A stretch of DNA of 64,000 nt, from positions 3,472,001-3,536,000 of the forward strand of contig CM065648.1 of NCBI GenBank assembly GCA_033220425.1, in the 5' to 3' direction. The notes under the pieces were generated by a model, which was not told the DNA's origin, did not search any database, and saw only the letters and a program-made list of their open reading frames with translations. Both the position numbers and the translations under genes were made by a program. Source of the DNA: Lepraria neglecta (Eukaryota; Ascomycota; Lecanoromycetes; Lecanorales; Stereocaulaceae). Shown here one piece after another: positions 1-12,160 of this stretch (position 1 is its first letter; each line of letters starts with the position of its first letter).

Positions 1-2892
1 TAATCCCTAATTATCTTAACTCTGCGCGTATCTATCTCTATACTAGCGGTAGAGACAATAAAGCCTAAGTACTTAACCCGGGTTATAAAAAACTTACACT
101 TCTTCCGGTTCGCATAGAGTTAGAATTACCGAAGTCTTTAGAGCACTCCTTTAATATACCTCTAGTAGTCCGCTAGGGTTTCCGAAAAAACCAAGATATT
201 ATCCAAATATACTATATATATTATATCGACTAGGCCTATAAGGGCCTAATTAATATATACTTGAAAAGTAGTAGGGGTATTTACTAACCTAAATAGTATA
301 ATAAGATATTTAAAGTGACCGTAACGCGTGCGGAACGCTATCTTCTATTTATCACTACGCTTAATTCGGATATAGTAATATATATCCTTAAGGTCCAACT
401 TTAAGAATACTTTAGTACCGCTTAAGCGGTCTAGCGTCTCGGTAATTAGGGGTAATAGGTGCCGATTCTTGATTATTACCGTATTCAACCCTCGATAATC
501 TACGTAAAGATGTAGCCCCCTATCCTTTTTCGGTATAAAAAGTATAGGTACTCCTACCGGCGAAATAGAGTAGCGAATCTACTTCTTTCCTAGTATATTA
601 TTAAGGTACCGCCGAAGCTCCGTTAACTCCGTCCTTAATAGATTATAGATAGGACTATAAGGTAGCTCCCTACTATCTAACTTAATAGTATAGTCTCCCT
701 ACTTTTATTCAGGTAAGATCCCTACTTTCTTATTTAAGAAGATATCTTTAAACTCCCGTAATTTAGGAGGAAGGGTTATATCGAACTTATTAGTCTAAGG
801 TCGCTCCGCTATCGCGGCGCTAGTATAAATTATAGCGAATACTTTCTATTCCTATTGTAAAACTTTACTAAATTTAGTCGGTCTATCTAGCTATATTAGC
901 CTAGGATTTATTTAGTACCGCTATTAGCGCGCTAGTATATTAACTATAATACCTGACTTATAAAGTGCTAGTATCCCGATAATCAAGTCGGGACCCTCCT
1001 AGTCTACGGTATAGAATAAGGAACTACATTCCTTTTCTTACCCCTAGTTATTAGTAGCTATATAGCTTAACTGAAACGCCCTATAATAAAAGGCGCCTTA
1101 TCTACTTAGCTATACCGGCGTCGGTAAGACAGCGCGTTCTAGCTATAAATTATATTGTACTACGAACCGCTAAGAGACCAAGCTAATTATTGCCCTAGGG
1201 TTAATTAGCCCCTTGACGGGCTATCGACTACCTAGGAGGATTACTTATCCCGTAAGGTAAAGAGGTTCTAAGGCTTCTATTCGTCTATCTTCCCCCGCTT
1301 ACTTAGCGGTAGCGGGGTACTATCTTTTTTTGACTATACCGTATTAATAGGGGTAAAGCTTGGATTATCCCTATAGGGATATTCTAGTTTCTAATACCCC
1401 GTCTTACTGTAATAATAATAACTATTATTATAGTAGTTAGGGTCAGCCTTAGGTACTAGATAAGACTTAGAATTTCGTCTCCTCTTACTACCTCGCTAAT
1501 ATCCCGCTAGCTCTCCGCCAGCGGACTTAGTTAGAGTACTAGACACCCGTTCTTCTAAAGGCCTACCCTTACTACTAGATCTAGGCGTTAATAGGTAACG
1601 CTTAAGGTTCTTTTCCTATATAATCGCAAGTACTAAGAGACTATTATATATTATTAGGATACTACTAGTACTTAGGATTTTAGACTTTAACTCAGGGCGG
1701 AGTTTGGTTAAAAAGCTATTTACCCGGAACTCTTCTGATAGGGGAGTAATATAGCTTTCTAGTTCTTCTAGGTAAGCTTTAAAGATAGAAACCTTCTATC
1801 CCTACTATTACTTAGCGCTATTTAAGCGCTTATAGGTAAGTAGTCGGCGATTTACTAGGTCTACTACTAAATCTAAGAGAAACTAAGAAAAGTTCTTAAA
1901 AGAGTAATTATCTAGCTATTCCTTCCGAAAGTATTAGCGCTATTATATTACTATATCCCCTTCTAGGGACTATATATAGTAGAGGATTTTCGCCCTATCG
2001 GTAGTAAAATATTTAGGACTTAGGAGGAATTTGATTTCGATATCGGCGAACTAGTAGATATACTCTCCTTTACTATTACTGTAATAGAGCTATATCTTTT
2101 CAGGGCGTATTATCTTTACTACTAGTAAGACCGATAGTACCTCGCTATTACTAAGCCCCTTAAAGTCTTCTATATTAGCTTCAGCTCCTAGTCGAAGCTC
2201 TATATTCCGAGCTTCTAACTCCTAGATACGTTTTTCTTCTAATAAGTATTAGTTTTCTACCTTAAGTTAGGTAATCCTCTACTAGAGTGCCGGAGATAAA
2301 AGGGTCGAGTCTAAGGACTCTACTATCGGTGGGTTATCGGGGTACGTAGTCTCCGGTTCTAGTTCTTCTAAAGAGCGCGGTTGTCTTACTATAATATCCT
2401 ACTCCGGGCCTTTAGCCTTAAAGGTTAGAGTAATTAGAACTATAAGGTATACTCCCCGTTAGCGGGCTATTATCGCTCTATAAACTAGGCTCCTCGCTAG
2501 CGGACCGTTACTGCGCCCTAGGATCTATATCCTACGGGCGCTACGATGTCGGACTACGGCTTAGCTCTTTGCTAGCGTTATACTACTATATATAAAGGTA
2601 TTTAAAGACGTGAAGTAGTTATATTACTGGTATAGTATAGATGGTTCTATATTAGAACTAATTACTAAGGATCCTCAGGAAAGAAGTAGGTAGACTACTC
2701 CTTAAGCTTCTTCCTGCGGGTAATATATAGCCGCTATCAGGCAGCTAGCGTACCACTGAGAACCTAGCTCCTGACAGCTACCAAGTCGGTCGAATATCAT
2801 TCCGATCTACGCCAGCGCTCCGCGCACTAAGAGACATCGGAATAGCTTTACTAACAAGGTAGACCCCTTCCAATATAATAGTTAGTATTATA
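1..2892 (-). mobile_element. E1-A: partial RIP-mutated Ty3/Gypsy chromovirus, family E1
   Basis: Minus-strand retroelement running off the left edge of the window. It matches copy E1-C (about 29909-32801) base for base apart from transitions. Read on the minus strand it has the 5' LTR (2892-2441), gag with a degraded zinc knuckle (around 1420-1370), a protease region and reverse transcriptase at about 560-180. RT blocks are recognisable (YVDYRGLN-like, FRTRYGHF-like), interrupted by TAG/TAA where Trp or Gln codons are expected. It is inserted into the gag of E2-1, which resumes at 2893. The left LTR and left TSD are outside the window. Confidence 0.9.
2441..2892 (-). repeat. 5' LTR of E1-A (family E1 LTR)
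   Basis: A 452-bp repeat with ends TGTAA...TTACA (RIP-converted here to TATAA). Near-identical copies lie at 3055-3506, 9375-9815, 13798-14248, 18390-18841 and 32350-32801. On the minus strand it precedes the gag of E1-A. Confidence 0.9.
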
Positions 2893-4140
2893 GACGGTAA
2901 GATTAAATAGTAGATAGAAAGTATAGTAATATTTAGACTCGAAATCCGCTATATATTCGAACTATCTAATAAGGTTAATATAGTAATACGAACTATCTAA
3001 TACTTGACTTAGAAGAAGTTAGCGTTAGAGTATTCAACTTAGTTTTAGTAGTATTATAATACCAACTATTATATTGGAAGGGGTCTACCTTATTAGTAAA
3101 GCTATTCCGATATCTCTTAGTGCGCGGAGCGCTAGCGTGGATCGGAATAATATTCGATCGACTTGGTAGCTATTAGGAGCTAGGTTCTCAGTGGTACGCT
3201 AGCTACCTAATAGCGGCTATATATTACCCGTAGGAAGAAGCTTAAGGAGCGGTCTACCCACTTCTTTCCTAAGGATCCTTAGTAATTAGTTCTAATATAG
3301 AACTATCTATACTATACTAGTAATATAACTACTTCACGTCTTTAAATACCTTTGTATATAGTAGCGTAACGCTAGCGAAGAGCTGAGCCGTAGTCCGACA
3401 TCGTAGCGCCCGCGGGACGCAGATCCTAGGGCGCAGCAACGGTCCGCTAGCGAGGAGCCTAGTTCACGGAGCGATAACGGCCCGCTGACGAGGAGTATAC
3501 CTTATAAGTATATAGCAAAGACTAACTAGGACGATAACGTATTAATAACTATATACCGAAGAGGTCTAAAGGATAACGTTAAGGACGAATTTATAAGGTC
3601 GGGGATTATTCTTAATACCCTTAATAAGTTAATTAAAGAAGTAATTAAAATTAATAATAAGCTATTTAAAAGGACTATAGAAAAAAGGCACGATAGAGGA
3701 GTTAGTAGGATAGGATACTTAAGCTTTTTCGCTAAATCGAAGAGCTACTACCTAGATTATAGAGAAAACGACCCCTACGGACCAAGGCTAATAGAACTAG
3801 ACTTTATAGAGAAGAAGGGAAAGAGGCTTTACAAAGGGCCGCCTAGGGGCAAGAAGCAGTAAGAGGGCAAGAAAATACTTACGTATTATAGCTATAGCAA
3901 ACCGGGCTACTTCGCTAGAGATTACAAGTCGAAAAATATAGTATATCAACCGTAACTAAACGTACTAGAGAAAGTATAAACCTAGGACGATATAGACGGT
4001 ACGCCTAAGGAGATTCTACTAGTATAGGAAGAAGTTAAAGAAGACGTTAGTTCCTAGTATAATAGGATAACGTAGGATAAACTCGACGAAGAATCTAGTA
4101 ACGAGGACGAACTTATAGAGGACGTTAACTTATAAACTAG
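2893..4140 (+). pseudogene. gag remnant of E2-1, interrupted
   Basis: Translation aligns with the gag regions at 15500-16160 and 21830-22460. The CCHC zinc knuckle is visible near 3884-3940 as YYSYSKPGYFARDYK, with the metal-binding Cys and His all changed to Tyr. The reading frame is cut between 3054 and 3512 by a solo E1 LTR. Stops occur throughout, so no product is possible. Confidence 0.8.
3055..3506 (+). repeat. Solo LTR of family E1 with 5-bp TSD AGTAT
   Basis: Full-length 452-bp E1 LTR in plus orientation with no internal E1 sequence attached. AGTAT at 3050-3054 is repeated at 3507-3511. The uninterrupted E2 sequence near 15660 carries AGTAT only once, which proves the insertion and its target site. 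It is the product of LTR-LTR recombination that removed the body of an E1 element. Confidence 0.93.
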
Positions 4141-4779
4141 GGAGGACCTAAATATTAGAGATAGTAGTAAGACTTAGGGAGATTCTAAGTCGGATTAGGA
4201 TAATAAACTAGACCTAGAGTAGGAAGAAGCCCTTAGTACTTTAGAAGCTAAGTAGGAAGAAATATAACTATCGGGGAAACTAATACCTATATCTACTATA
4301 TCTAAGGAAAAGAAAAAAGAAGACTCTAAGGAACTACAATAGAATAAAGAAAAACCGGATTACTAACTTAATCGAAACTATCGAGGATACAAAGAGGTAC
4401 CGTAGGAAGAATATACTACGCTTTATTACGTATAGTATAGAACGCCGAGGAATATCAAGAAGGGACCAATAAGGGTACCTCGCTATAGATATAGCTTCTA
4501 CTATAACTATAGAAGAAACGAATATCTATAGTACCTCGCAACAAAAAGAATCTACTAGTTCTTCCTAGAGAATAATACGGATTAGTTAGAACACGTTAAG
4601 AAAGAAATAATATACTACCCGCACGCAGAAAAGTGCTATCTTAAGGAATAGTACGTCTATTTATATAATAACTATACGGAATATATACAAGTAAAATCTA
4701 AAGTAGGATTCCTACTCCTACCGCAGAAGTAGATAGAATCTATAGTAGGATTTCTGCAGGGAAAAGAGTAATCCCTCGT

Positions 4780-7700
4780 AGTAGAGGTAGCTATAAGGAG
4801 ATCAATATATTAACCCCTAAATAATATCTGTGTTCCGCGCAATATGATATATATGTAAAGATACCGGTAATTATTAATAGATAGCGGACCGTTGCGATAA
4901 TAGACTCTAGAGCTACTAGAAACTTTATCTCACGAGATCTAGTACGGATAACTAGAATACTAACTCGGAGAAAATTATAGTAGTACGACCTTTAGATAGC
5001 TAACGAGTTAATACTATTAATAGAAAAGGTAGACGAAGAGATACTTTCGTTACCTATTATAATTTAGTACTATTATAAGGAGATTACCTTTAACGTTATT
5101 AGGATAGCTACCTATTATATAATTTTAGGAATACCTTAGTTAAAGAAGTATAACCTAATAATTAATTAGGCTCGAGGAGTACTCAAGATAGACTAATCCG
5201 GCAATATTACTAGGATTATACCTACGTATTAACGGCGTTTAATAGTAGATAAGAAGTTGAACCGAAGACCGGTCGAGGTATATATTACCTTAGCTTCGAA
5301 TATTAAGGACGGCCTCTAATAGAGAGGGTCCGACTCTATAGTTACTAGTATAGGTTAGCGGGATAACTAAGTAAGAGCTAAGAAAAGAGGTATTGATATA
5401 CCCTCTATCCCTCGGGAATATAATATATAGATATATTTATTCGAGGAAGAGATAAATATAGAAGTATTACCTAAGTATAAGCTATAGAATTATAAGATCG
5501 AACTCGAATCTAGTAAATAACTAACGTTTGGATCTATTTACGTATTATTAGAAAAGGAACTTAAAGTACTTCGCGGGTATATTAACAAGAACCTTAAAAA
5601 GGGATTTATTCGAGAATCTAAATTACTAGTAGGTTATCTAATCCTCTTTGCACTAAAGAAGGACGGAAGCTTACGACTATATATCGACTATTAAAAGTTA
5701 AACGATATTACTATTAAGAATAGATATCTATTACCAAATATAGGAGAGCTATAGGATCGGCTCGGTAAAGTAAATATATTTACCAAATTAGATCTTAGAG
5801 GCGTATATAATCTTATCCGGATAAAAGAAGGCGAGGAATAGAAAACTACCTTTCGGACTAGATATAGCTACTACGAGTATCTAGTAATACCGTTTGGACT
5901 TACTAACGCACCGGTAACCTGCTAAGTACTTATTAATAGTATTATAAGAATATAATTAGATCGAATAGCGATAGCGTACCTTGACGATATACTAATTTAT
6001 TCTAAAAACAAGGAAGAATATATTCTATATATAGATAGGATATCCTAGGATACCTATTATAGGCGGGACTTCTCCTTAAACTAGAAAAGTGCGAATTTTA
6101 TAAAACGGAAGTAGAATTTCTAGGATTTATAGTTAGTATAAAAGGTATTAGTATAAGTCTAGAAAAGATCAAGGCTATAGCTAAATAGCCTATACTATAG
6201 GACGTCAAGGTAGTACAAAGCTTCTTAGGATTTGCCAACTTTAATAGGAAGTTTATCGAGGGCTACTCTAAGAAGATACTATTACTAATAGATATTACGA
6301 AGAAGAATATCGGGTTTATATAGGGTAAAGACTAATAGAGATTATTTAATACGCTAAAGAAGGTATATACGGATCTACTAGTACTCTATACCTTTTAGGC
6401 CAACGTACCGGCCTATATCAAAATAGATGCCTCGGATCTAGTAATTAGAGTATATTTATATCAGGAAAAAGATAGGAAGTAGTATCTAGTTATCTACTAT
6501 TTAAGAAAGATATTAGTAGTAGAATAGAACTATAATATACACGATAAGGAACTACTTACCGTAGTCTATATACTTTAGAACTGGCGAGTATACGTAGAGA
6601 GCTACTCGGACCTAACTATCTTTATAGATTATAAGAACCTTCTTAACTTTATAATAATAAAAGAGTTAAATAGACGATAGGTTCGATAGTTAGAACTTCT
6701 AGGACAATATAAGTTTAAAATAACCTATACCCTAGGAAAGGATAATAGTTAAGTAGACGCCCTAAGTAGGCGATCGAACTATATAGAAGAAAAGAATATT
6801 ACGGAGCGACCAATCCTAAAGAAAGAGGCCGATAGATTATTAGTACTATATTAGATATTGGCCGTGACCCTTTATATATTAGAACTAGATATAACTAACA
6901 AAATCGTAAAGGCCTATAATAACGATATATTCGTAATAAACCTACGAAAGGATTAGCGAGATTTAGTATTACTTAAATACTAGGATAAGACTTACTTACC
7001 TAATATATACGTTAAAGAAGTAATTAGAGATTACTATAATAACCTACTATAAGATTACCCCGGAGTTACTAAAATAATAGAACTTCTAGGAAGGGTATAC
7101 GCGGCGCCGAAACTTCGGATATACGTTAAATAATATATTAAAGAATATATCCAATACTAATAGAATAAGTCTATACGATATACCAAATATAGATAAATAT
7201 AATTTATACTAGTCCTATAATTACTATAGGACGACGTTACAATGGACTTTATAGTTAAACTACTACTATTAAAGGATCTAGCTACGTAAGATACCTTCGA
7301 TTCAATTATAGTTATTATAGATAAGTTAATAAAATATACTATTATAGTACCGTTCAAGGAAACCTATAAAGTAGATTAGCTAGTATTTATACTATTGGAT
7401 AGGCTAATAAGGGACTACGGTATACTAAAGTTAATTACCTTAGATAGAGATAAGCTCTTTATATCTAATTACTAGAAGATACTTATTAGAGTAATTAGAA
7501 TAAAGCTAAGAATATTAATAGTATATAATCTATAAATAGATAGATAAACGGAACGTATAAACTAAATAATAGAAGCTTACCTTAGGTACTATATTAACTA
7601 AAAATAGGATAACTAGGTATTACTACTTCTAATAGTATAACTAGTATATAATAATAAAATATTAGATACGACAAAACTAATACTATTCTTTACTAACTAT

Positions 7701-8260
7701 AGGAAGAATATAAATACTTTTCTATAACTAAGAGAGGGACCTAATATAGAGAAAGCCTTAGTAAAAGTAGAGGAGCTAAAGAATTTATATAAGGATATAT
7801 AAAGGTCTATTAAAAGCTTAAATAGTAAACTAAAGGAACGAGTTAATAAGAAAAGAAAGAATATTCCTTAGCTAAAAGAGAGGGATAAAGTATACCTCCT
7901 AATAAAAAATATAAGAATAACAAGACTAATTAAGAAACTAGATTATATTAAGGTTAGACTATTCTTAATTAAATAAGTTAAAGGACCTATTAACTATAAA
8001 CTCGAGCTTCTACCTAATACTAAAGTATATCCGGTATTCTATATCTTACTTCTAGAGCTAGCAGACTCTAATATACCCTTATAGAAAATATTTTATTATA
8101 ATATTAAAGAAGAAACGGAGTTCGAGGTCGAGAGGATTCTAAATTAGATTAATTAGAAATATCTAGTTAAATAAAAAGGGTACGATAATATCGAAAATAC
8201 CTAGGAACCTTTTAGGAATCTCCGGAACTACTAGGACCTTCTATAGGAGTTCCGGGAAAG
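4780..8260 (+). pseudogene. pol remnant of E2-1 (PR-RT-RH-IN-chromodomain)
   Basis: Domains in order: aspartic protease with IDSRATRNF (ancestral DSGA) near 4900; reverse transcriptase about 5560-6050 with RLYIDY, FTKLDLRGVYNLIRI and the catalytic YLDDILIYS still legible near 5970-6000; RNase H about 6330-6760; integrase about 6960-7800 with the DDE core; chromodomain about 8113-8240 (EVERIL...YLVK-KGY...EPFRNL). Stops occur every few dozen codons. The order PR-RT-RH-IN and the C-terminal chromodomain define a Ty3/Gypsy chromovirus. Confidence 0.87.
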
Positions 8261-8769
8261 ATTAGAAAGAAGGGTAACTCGGTTCTATCTAGGAAGCCAA
8301 ACTATTCGAACGAGATATTGAATATCTAATCGTTAGGGATACTTAGAGTAGACCGTTAGTCTTCCTCTAGCTCCTTAATATTCTATAACTCTCGGTCTAC
8401 TATCTTCTTCTTTTTATTTTCTATAGTATTTAGTTATAATTAGACGCGTATAACTTTCGCGAGCGCGTTATCTAGCTCTAAATAAAGTTCGTTTCGCTGC
8501 TTTTTAATATAATATATCTTAAGGACCGATACTATAAGATTATATTTCCTACTACCGTCTACGCAGTTAGAATATTAATCGGATTTAGTACCTACTAGAT
8601 ACTACTTGCCGCTGGCAACGTATTAAGAATACGGTCGTATTATAAACTTAGATAACTTACTAGCCAGTTCCTTTCGGCGGACGGCTTACTTCTTTAAATA
8701 TTTAGTACGACGAGGTAATATAAAGGATAGATAGTTTCTCGGGACGAGAAATCTAGAAGAGGGAGCTAA

Positions 8770-9245
8770 TATTATAAGCTATAACTATACTATCTTGAAC
8801 GTATAGTTGTCGAACGTTATCGAATAGGCTTGGTACCGAGTCGGATAAATTAGTGCACGACTCGGATAAGACCCTAAGGCTTGGTATACTAAGCGATGAG
8901 TACTATAAGCGTAGTGCGCTTAATACGCTCAAGAATAATAAGTATAATAAGCGTAGTGCGATTAGAGCGCTTAAGGAAGGCTTGGCGGACTTTCGTATAT
9001 CTATATATACGGAGTACTACTTACTACTTAGAGTATCGTGCTTAACTTACTTTATACTTCCTATTCAATTATTTACTATATACGATAGATCTCTTAGGCT
9101 AGGTACTAAATATATATTACCTAATTATATACTAGACCCGCTTAGCATCGCTTGAAGCCTGCTTTACCTCTTACCAGGTTACACCTCTATCCCTATTGAG
9201 AATCAATCTATAATACGATATATAGCACGTAACGTGTTCGTAACA
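8770..9245 (+). repeat. 3' LTR of E2-1
   Basis: A 476-bp LTR, TATTA (ancestral TGTTA)...TAACA, preceded by the purine-rich tract AGAAGAGGGAGCTAA as polypurine primer. It contains a degenerate internal duplication of AAGCG/GCGCT-type units (about 8890-8970) whose copy number differs between LTRs of this family. The open frame at 8853-9155 lies wholly inside the LTR and is not a gene. Confidence 0.9.
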
Positions 9246-9374
9246 CCTTCTTGATCGCAATAATAGTATTGCGAGCATTGCGAGCATCATCCCTGATCGC
9301 AATGATAGTACTACGAGCATTGCGAGTATCGCCTTAGCTGCCTATCCTATCCCAAGACCTATATCCTACGCGAT
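9246..9374 (-). repeat. Part of the 3' LTR of E2-4, between two insertions
   Basis: Minus-strand E2-type LTR sequence that continues across the E1-B insertion into 14249-14281. Here the LTR start (ancestral TGTTAGAA) and the shared ...AGGACTATCGC stretch match the LTR at 35827-36209. It contains short repeats of GCAATNNTAGTATTGCGAGC type. On the left it is cut by E2-1, whose LTR ends at 9245. Confidence 0.75.
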
Positions 9375-9815
9375 TGTAATACCAACTATTATATTAGAAG
9401 GGTCTATCTTGTTAGTAAAGTTGTTCCGATATCTCCTAGTGCGCGGGGCGCCGGAGTAGGTCGGGATAATATTCAACCGACTTGGTAGACGTTAGGAGCT
9501 AGGCTCTTAGTAGTACGTTAGCTGCCTAATAGCGGCTATATATTACCCGCAGAGAGAAGCTTAAGGAGCGGTCTACCTACTTCTTTCCTAAGGATCCTTA
9601 GTAATTAGTTCTAATATAGAATCACCTATACTATACTAGTAATATAACTACTTTACGTCTTTAAATACCTTTATATATAGTAGCGTAGTAATAGCGAGAA
9701 GCTAAGCCGTAGTCTAATATCGTAGCGCTAGCGGGACGCAGTTCCTAGAGCGCAGTAACGGTCTACTAGCAAGGAGTCTATCTTATAGAATAATAACAGC
9801 CCGCTAACGGGGAGT
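9375..9815 (+). repeat. 5' LTR of E1-B
   Basis: Starts TGTAATACC with the unmutated TG, ends CCTTATA (ancestral CCTTACA). The gag leader that follows (GTTCTAATTACTCTAACC) is shared with E1-A and E1-C. Confidence 0.92.
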
Positions 9816-12160
9816 ATACCTTATAGTTCTAATTACTCTAACCTTTAAGGCTAAAGGCCCGGAGTAGGATATTATAGTAAGACAACCGCGCCTTTTAGAA
9901 GAACTAGAAATAGAAACTATACGCCCCGATAATACGCCGGCAGCGGAGTCCTCGGACTCGACCCTTTTATCTCCGGCACTCTAGTAGAGGATTACCTAAC
10001 TTGAGGTAGAAAACTAACGCTTATTAGAAGAAAAACGTGTCCGGGAGTTAGAAGCTCGGAACGCGGAGCTTCGACTAGGAGCTAACACTAATATAGAAGA
10101 CTTTAATAGGCTTAGTAATAGTAATATACTATCGGTCTTACTGGCGGTAAAGATAATACGCCCTAAAAAGATATAACTCTATTACGGGAATAGCGAAGGA
10201 GAGTATATACGCTAGTTCGCTAACGCCGAAATCAAATTCCTCCTAAGTCCTAAATATTTTACTACTAATAGGGCGAAGATCCTCTACTATATATAGTCCC
10301 TAGAAGGGGATATAGCGATATAGTAGTACTAATACTTTCGGAAGGAATAGCTGGATGATTATTCTTTTAAGAACTTTTCTTAGTTCCTCTTAGATTTAGT
10401 AGTAGACCTAGTAAATTACCGACTACTTGCCTATAAGTACTTAAATAGCGCTAAGTAATAGTAGGGACAGAAGGTTTCCGTCTTTAAAGCTTACCTAGAA
10501 GAACTAGAAAGCCGTATTACTCCCCTATTAGAAGAGTTCCGGGTAAATAGCTTTTTAACTAAACTCCGCCCTGAGTTAAAGTCTAAAATCCTAAGTACCG
10601 GTAGTATCCCGACGACGTATAATAGTCTCTTAGTACTTACGATTATATAGGAAAAGAACCTTAAGCGTTATTTATTAACGCCTAGGTCTAGTAGTAAGGG
10701 TAGGCCTTTAGAAGAATAGGTATTTAGTACTCCGACTAAGTCCGCTAGCGGAGAGCCAGTAGGATATTAGTAAGGTAGTAAGAAGAGACGAAATTCTAAG
10801 TCTTATCTAGTATCTAAGGCTAACCCTAAATACCGTAATAATAATTATTATTATTACGGTAAGACGGGGTATTAGAAGCTAGAATATCCCTATAGGGATA
10901 ATCTAAGCTTTACTCCTACTAATTCGGTGTAGTTAGAGAAAGATAGTACCCCGTTACTATCGAGTATACAGGGAAAGACCGACGAATAGAAGCTTTAGAA
11001 CCTCTTTACCTTAAGGGATAAGTAATCCTCCTAGGTAGTCGACAGCCCTTTAAGGGACTGGTTAACCCTAGGGTAATAACTAGCTTGGTCTCTTAGCGGT
11101 TCGTAGTGCAATATAATTATAGCTAGAGCGCGCTATCTTGCCGACGCCGGTATAACCGAGCGGGTAAGGCACTTTTTGTTATAGGGCGTTTTAGTTAAGC
11201 TATATAGCTACTAATAACTAGGGGCAAGAAAAGGAATATAGTTCCTTATTCTATACTATAGACTAGGAGGGTCCCGACTTGATAATCGAGATACTAGTAC
11301 TTTATAAGTTAGGTATTATAGTTAATACGCTAGCGCGCCAATAGCGGTACCAAATAAATCCTAGGCTAATATAGCTAGATAGACTAACCGAATTTGGCAA
11401 AGTTTTGTAATAGGAATAGAAAGTATTCGCTATAGTTTACGCTGGCGCTATAATAGTAGAGTAACCTCGGACTAATAAGTTCGATATAACCCTTCCTCCT
11501 GAATTACGGGAGTATAAAGATATCTTCTTAAGTAAGAAAGTAGGGATCTTACCTAAATAAAAGTAGAGAGACTACGCTATTAAGTTAGACGGTAGGGAGC
11601 TACCTTATAGTCCTATCTATACTCTATTAAGAACGGAGCTAACGGAGCTTTAGCGGTACCTTAATAATATACTAGAAAAGAAGTAGATTCGCTACTCCGT
11701 TTCGCCGGTAGGAGTACCTATACTTTTTATATCGAAGAAGGATAGAGGGCTACGTCTTTACGTAGATTATCGAGGGTTAAATACGGTAATAATCAAGAAT
11801 TAGTACCTATTACCCCTAATTACGGAGACGCTAGACTACTTAAGCGGTACCAAAATATTCTCGAAGTTAGACCTTAAGGATATATATTACTATATCCAAA
11901 TTCAGCGTAGCGATAAATAGAAGATAGCGTTCCGTACGCGTTACGGTCACTTTAAATATCTTATTATACTATTTAGGTTAGTAAATACCCCTACTACTTT
12001 CTAAGCGTATATTAATCGGGCCTTTATAGGCCTGGTCGATATAACGTATATAGTATATTTGGATAATATCTTGGTTTTTGCGGGATACGGTTATAACCCC
12101 GAAATTTATTAGAAAGCCGAGGACGGTTCCCTAAGGGGGGAGATACTATTAGTAAGTATA
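9816..12160 (+). pseudogene. gag-pol remnant of E1-B
   Basis: The gag zinc knuckle appears near 10845-10895 as YYYYGKTGY-KLEYPYR (ancestral CCHC). Reverse transcriptase spans about 11680-12085 with [35 protein letters not shown] and YLDNIL in place of the catalytic YLDD. Immediately after LVF the sequence joins the middle of the integrase (GYNPEI-like) at a short T-run shared by both parents. Many TAG/TAA stops. Confidence 0.85.

Larger units (their letters stand above)
2893..9245 (+). mobile_element. E2-1: RIP-mutated Ty3/Gypsy chromovirus, family E2, 5'-truncated by E1-A
   Basis: Plus-strand element with gag (2893-3054 and 3512-about 4140), protease, RT, RNase H, integrase, chromodomain and a 3' LTR (8770-9245). 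Its 5' end is displaced by the E1-A insertion. Its gag is split by a solo E1 LTR (3055-3506). It collinearly matches E2-2 and E2-3. Nearly every Trp and Gln codon and many Cys codons have become stops or Tyr, the expected outcome of C-to-T and G-to-A RIP. It is inserted in the 3' LTR of E2-4, which resumes at 9246; the first five bases, CCTTC, are the expected right TSD, but its partner is outside the window. Confidence 0.9.

Noticed and set aside
7157-7357. 66-codon minus-strand frame, with a twin at 33652-33852
   Set aside because: Both are antisense to the integrase of E2 copies; the similarity reflects the shared transposon, not a gene.
8853-9155. 100-codon plus-strand frame
   Set aside because: Lies entirely in the E2-1 LTR and includes its tandem units.
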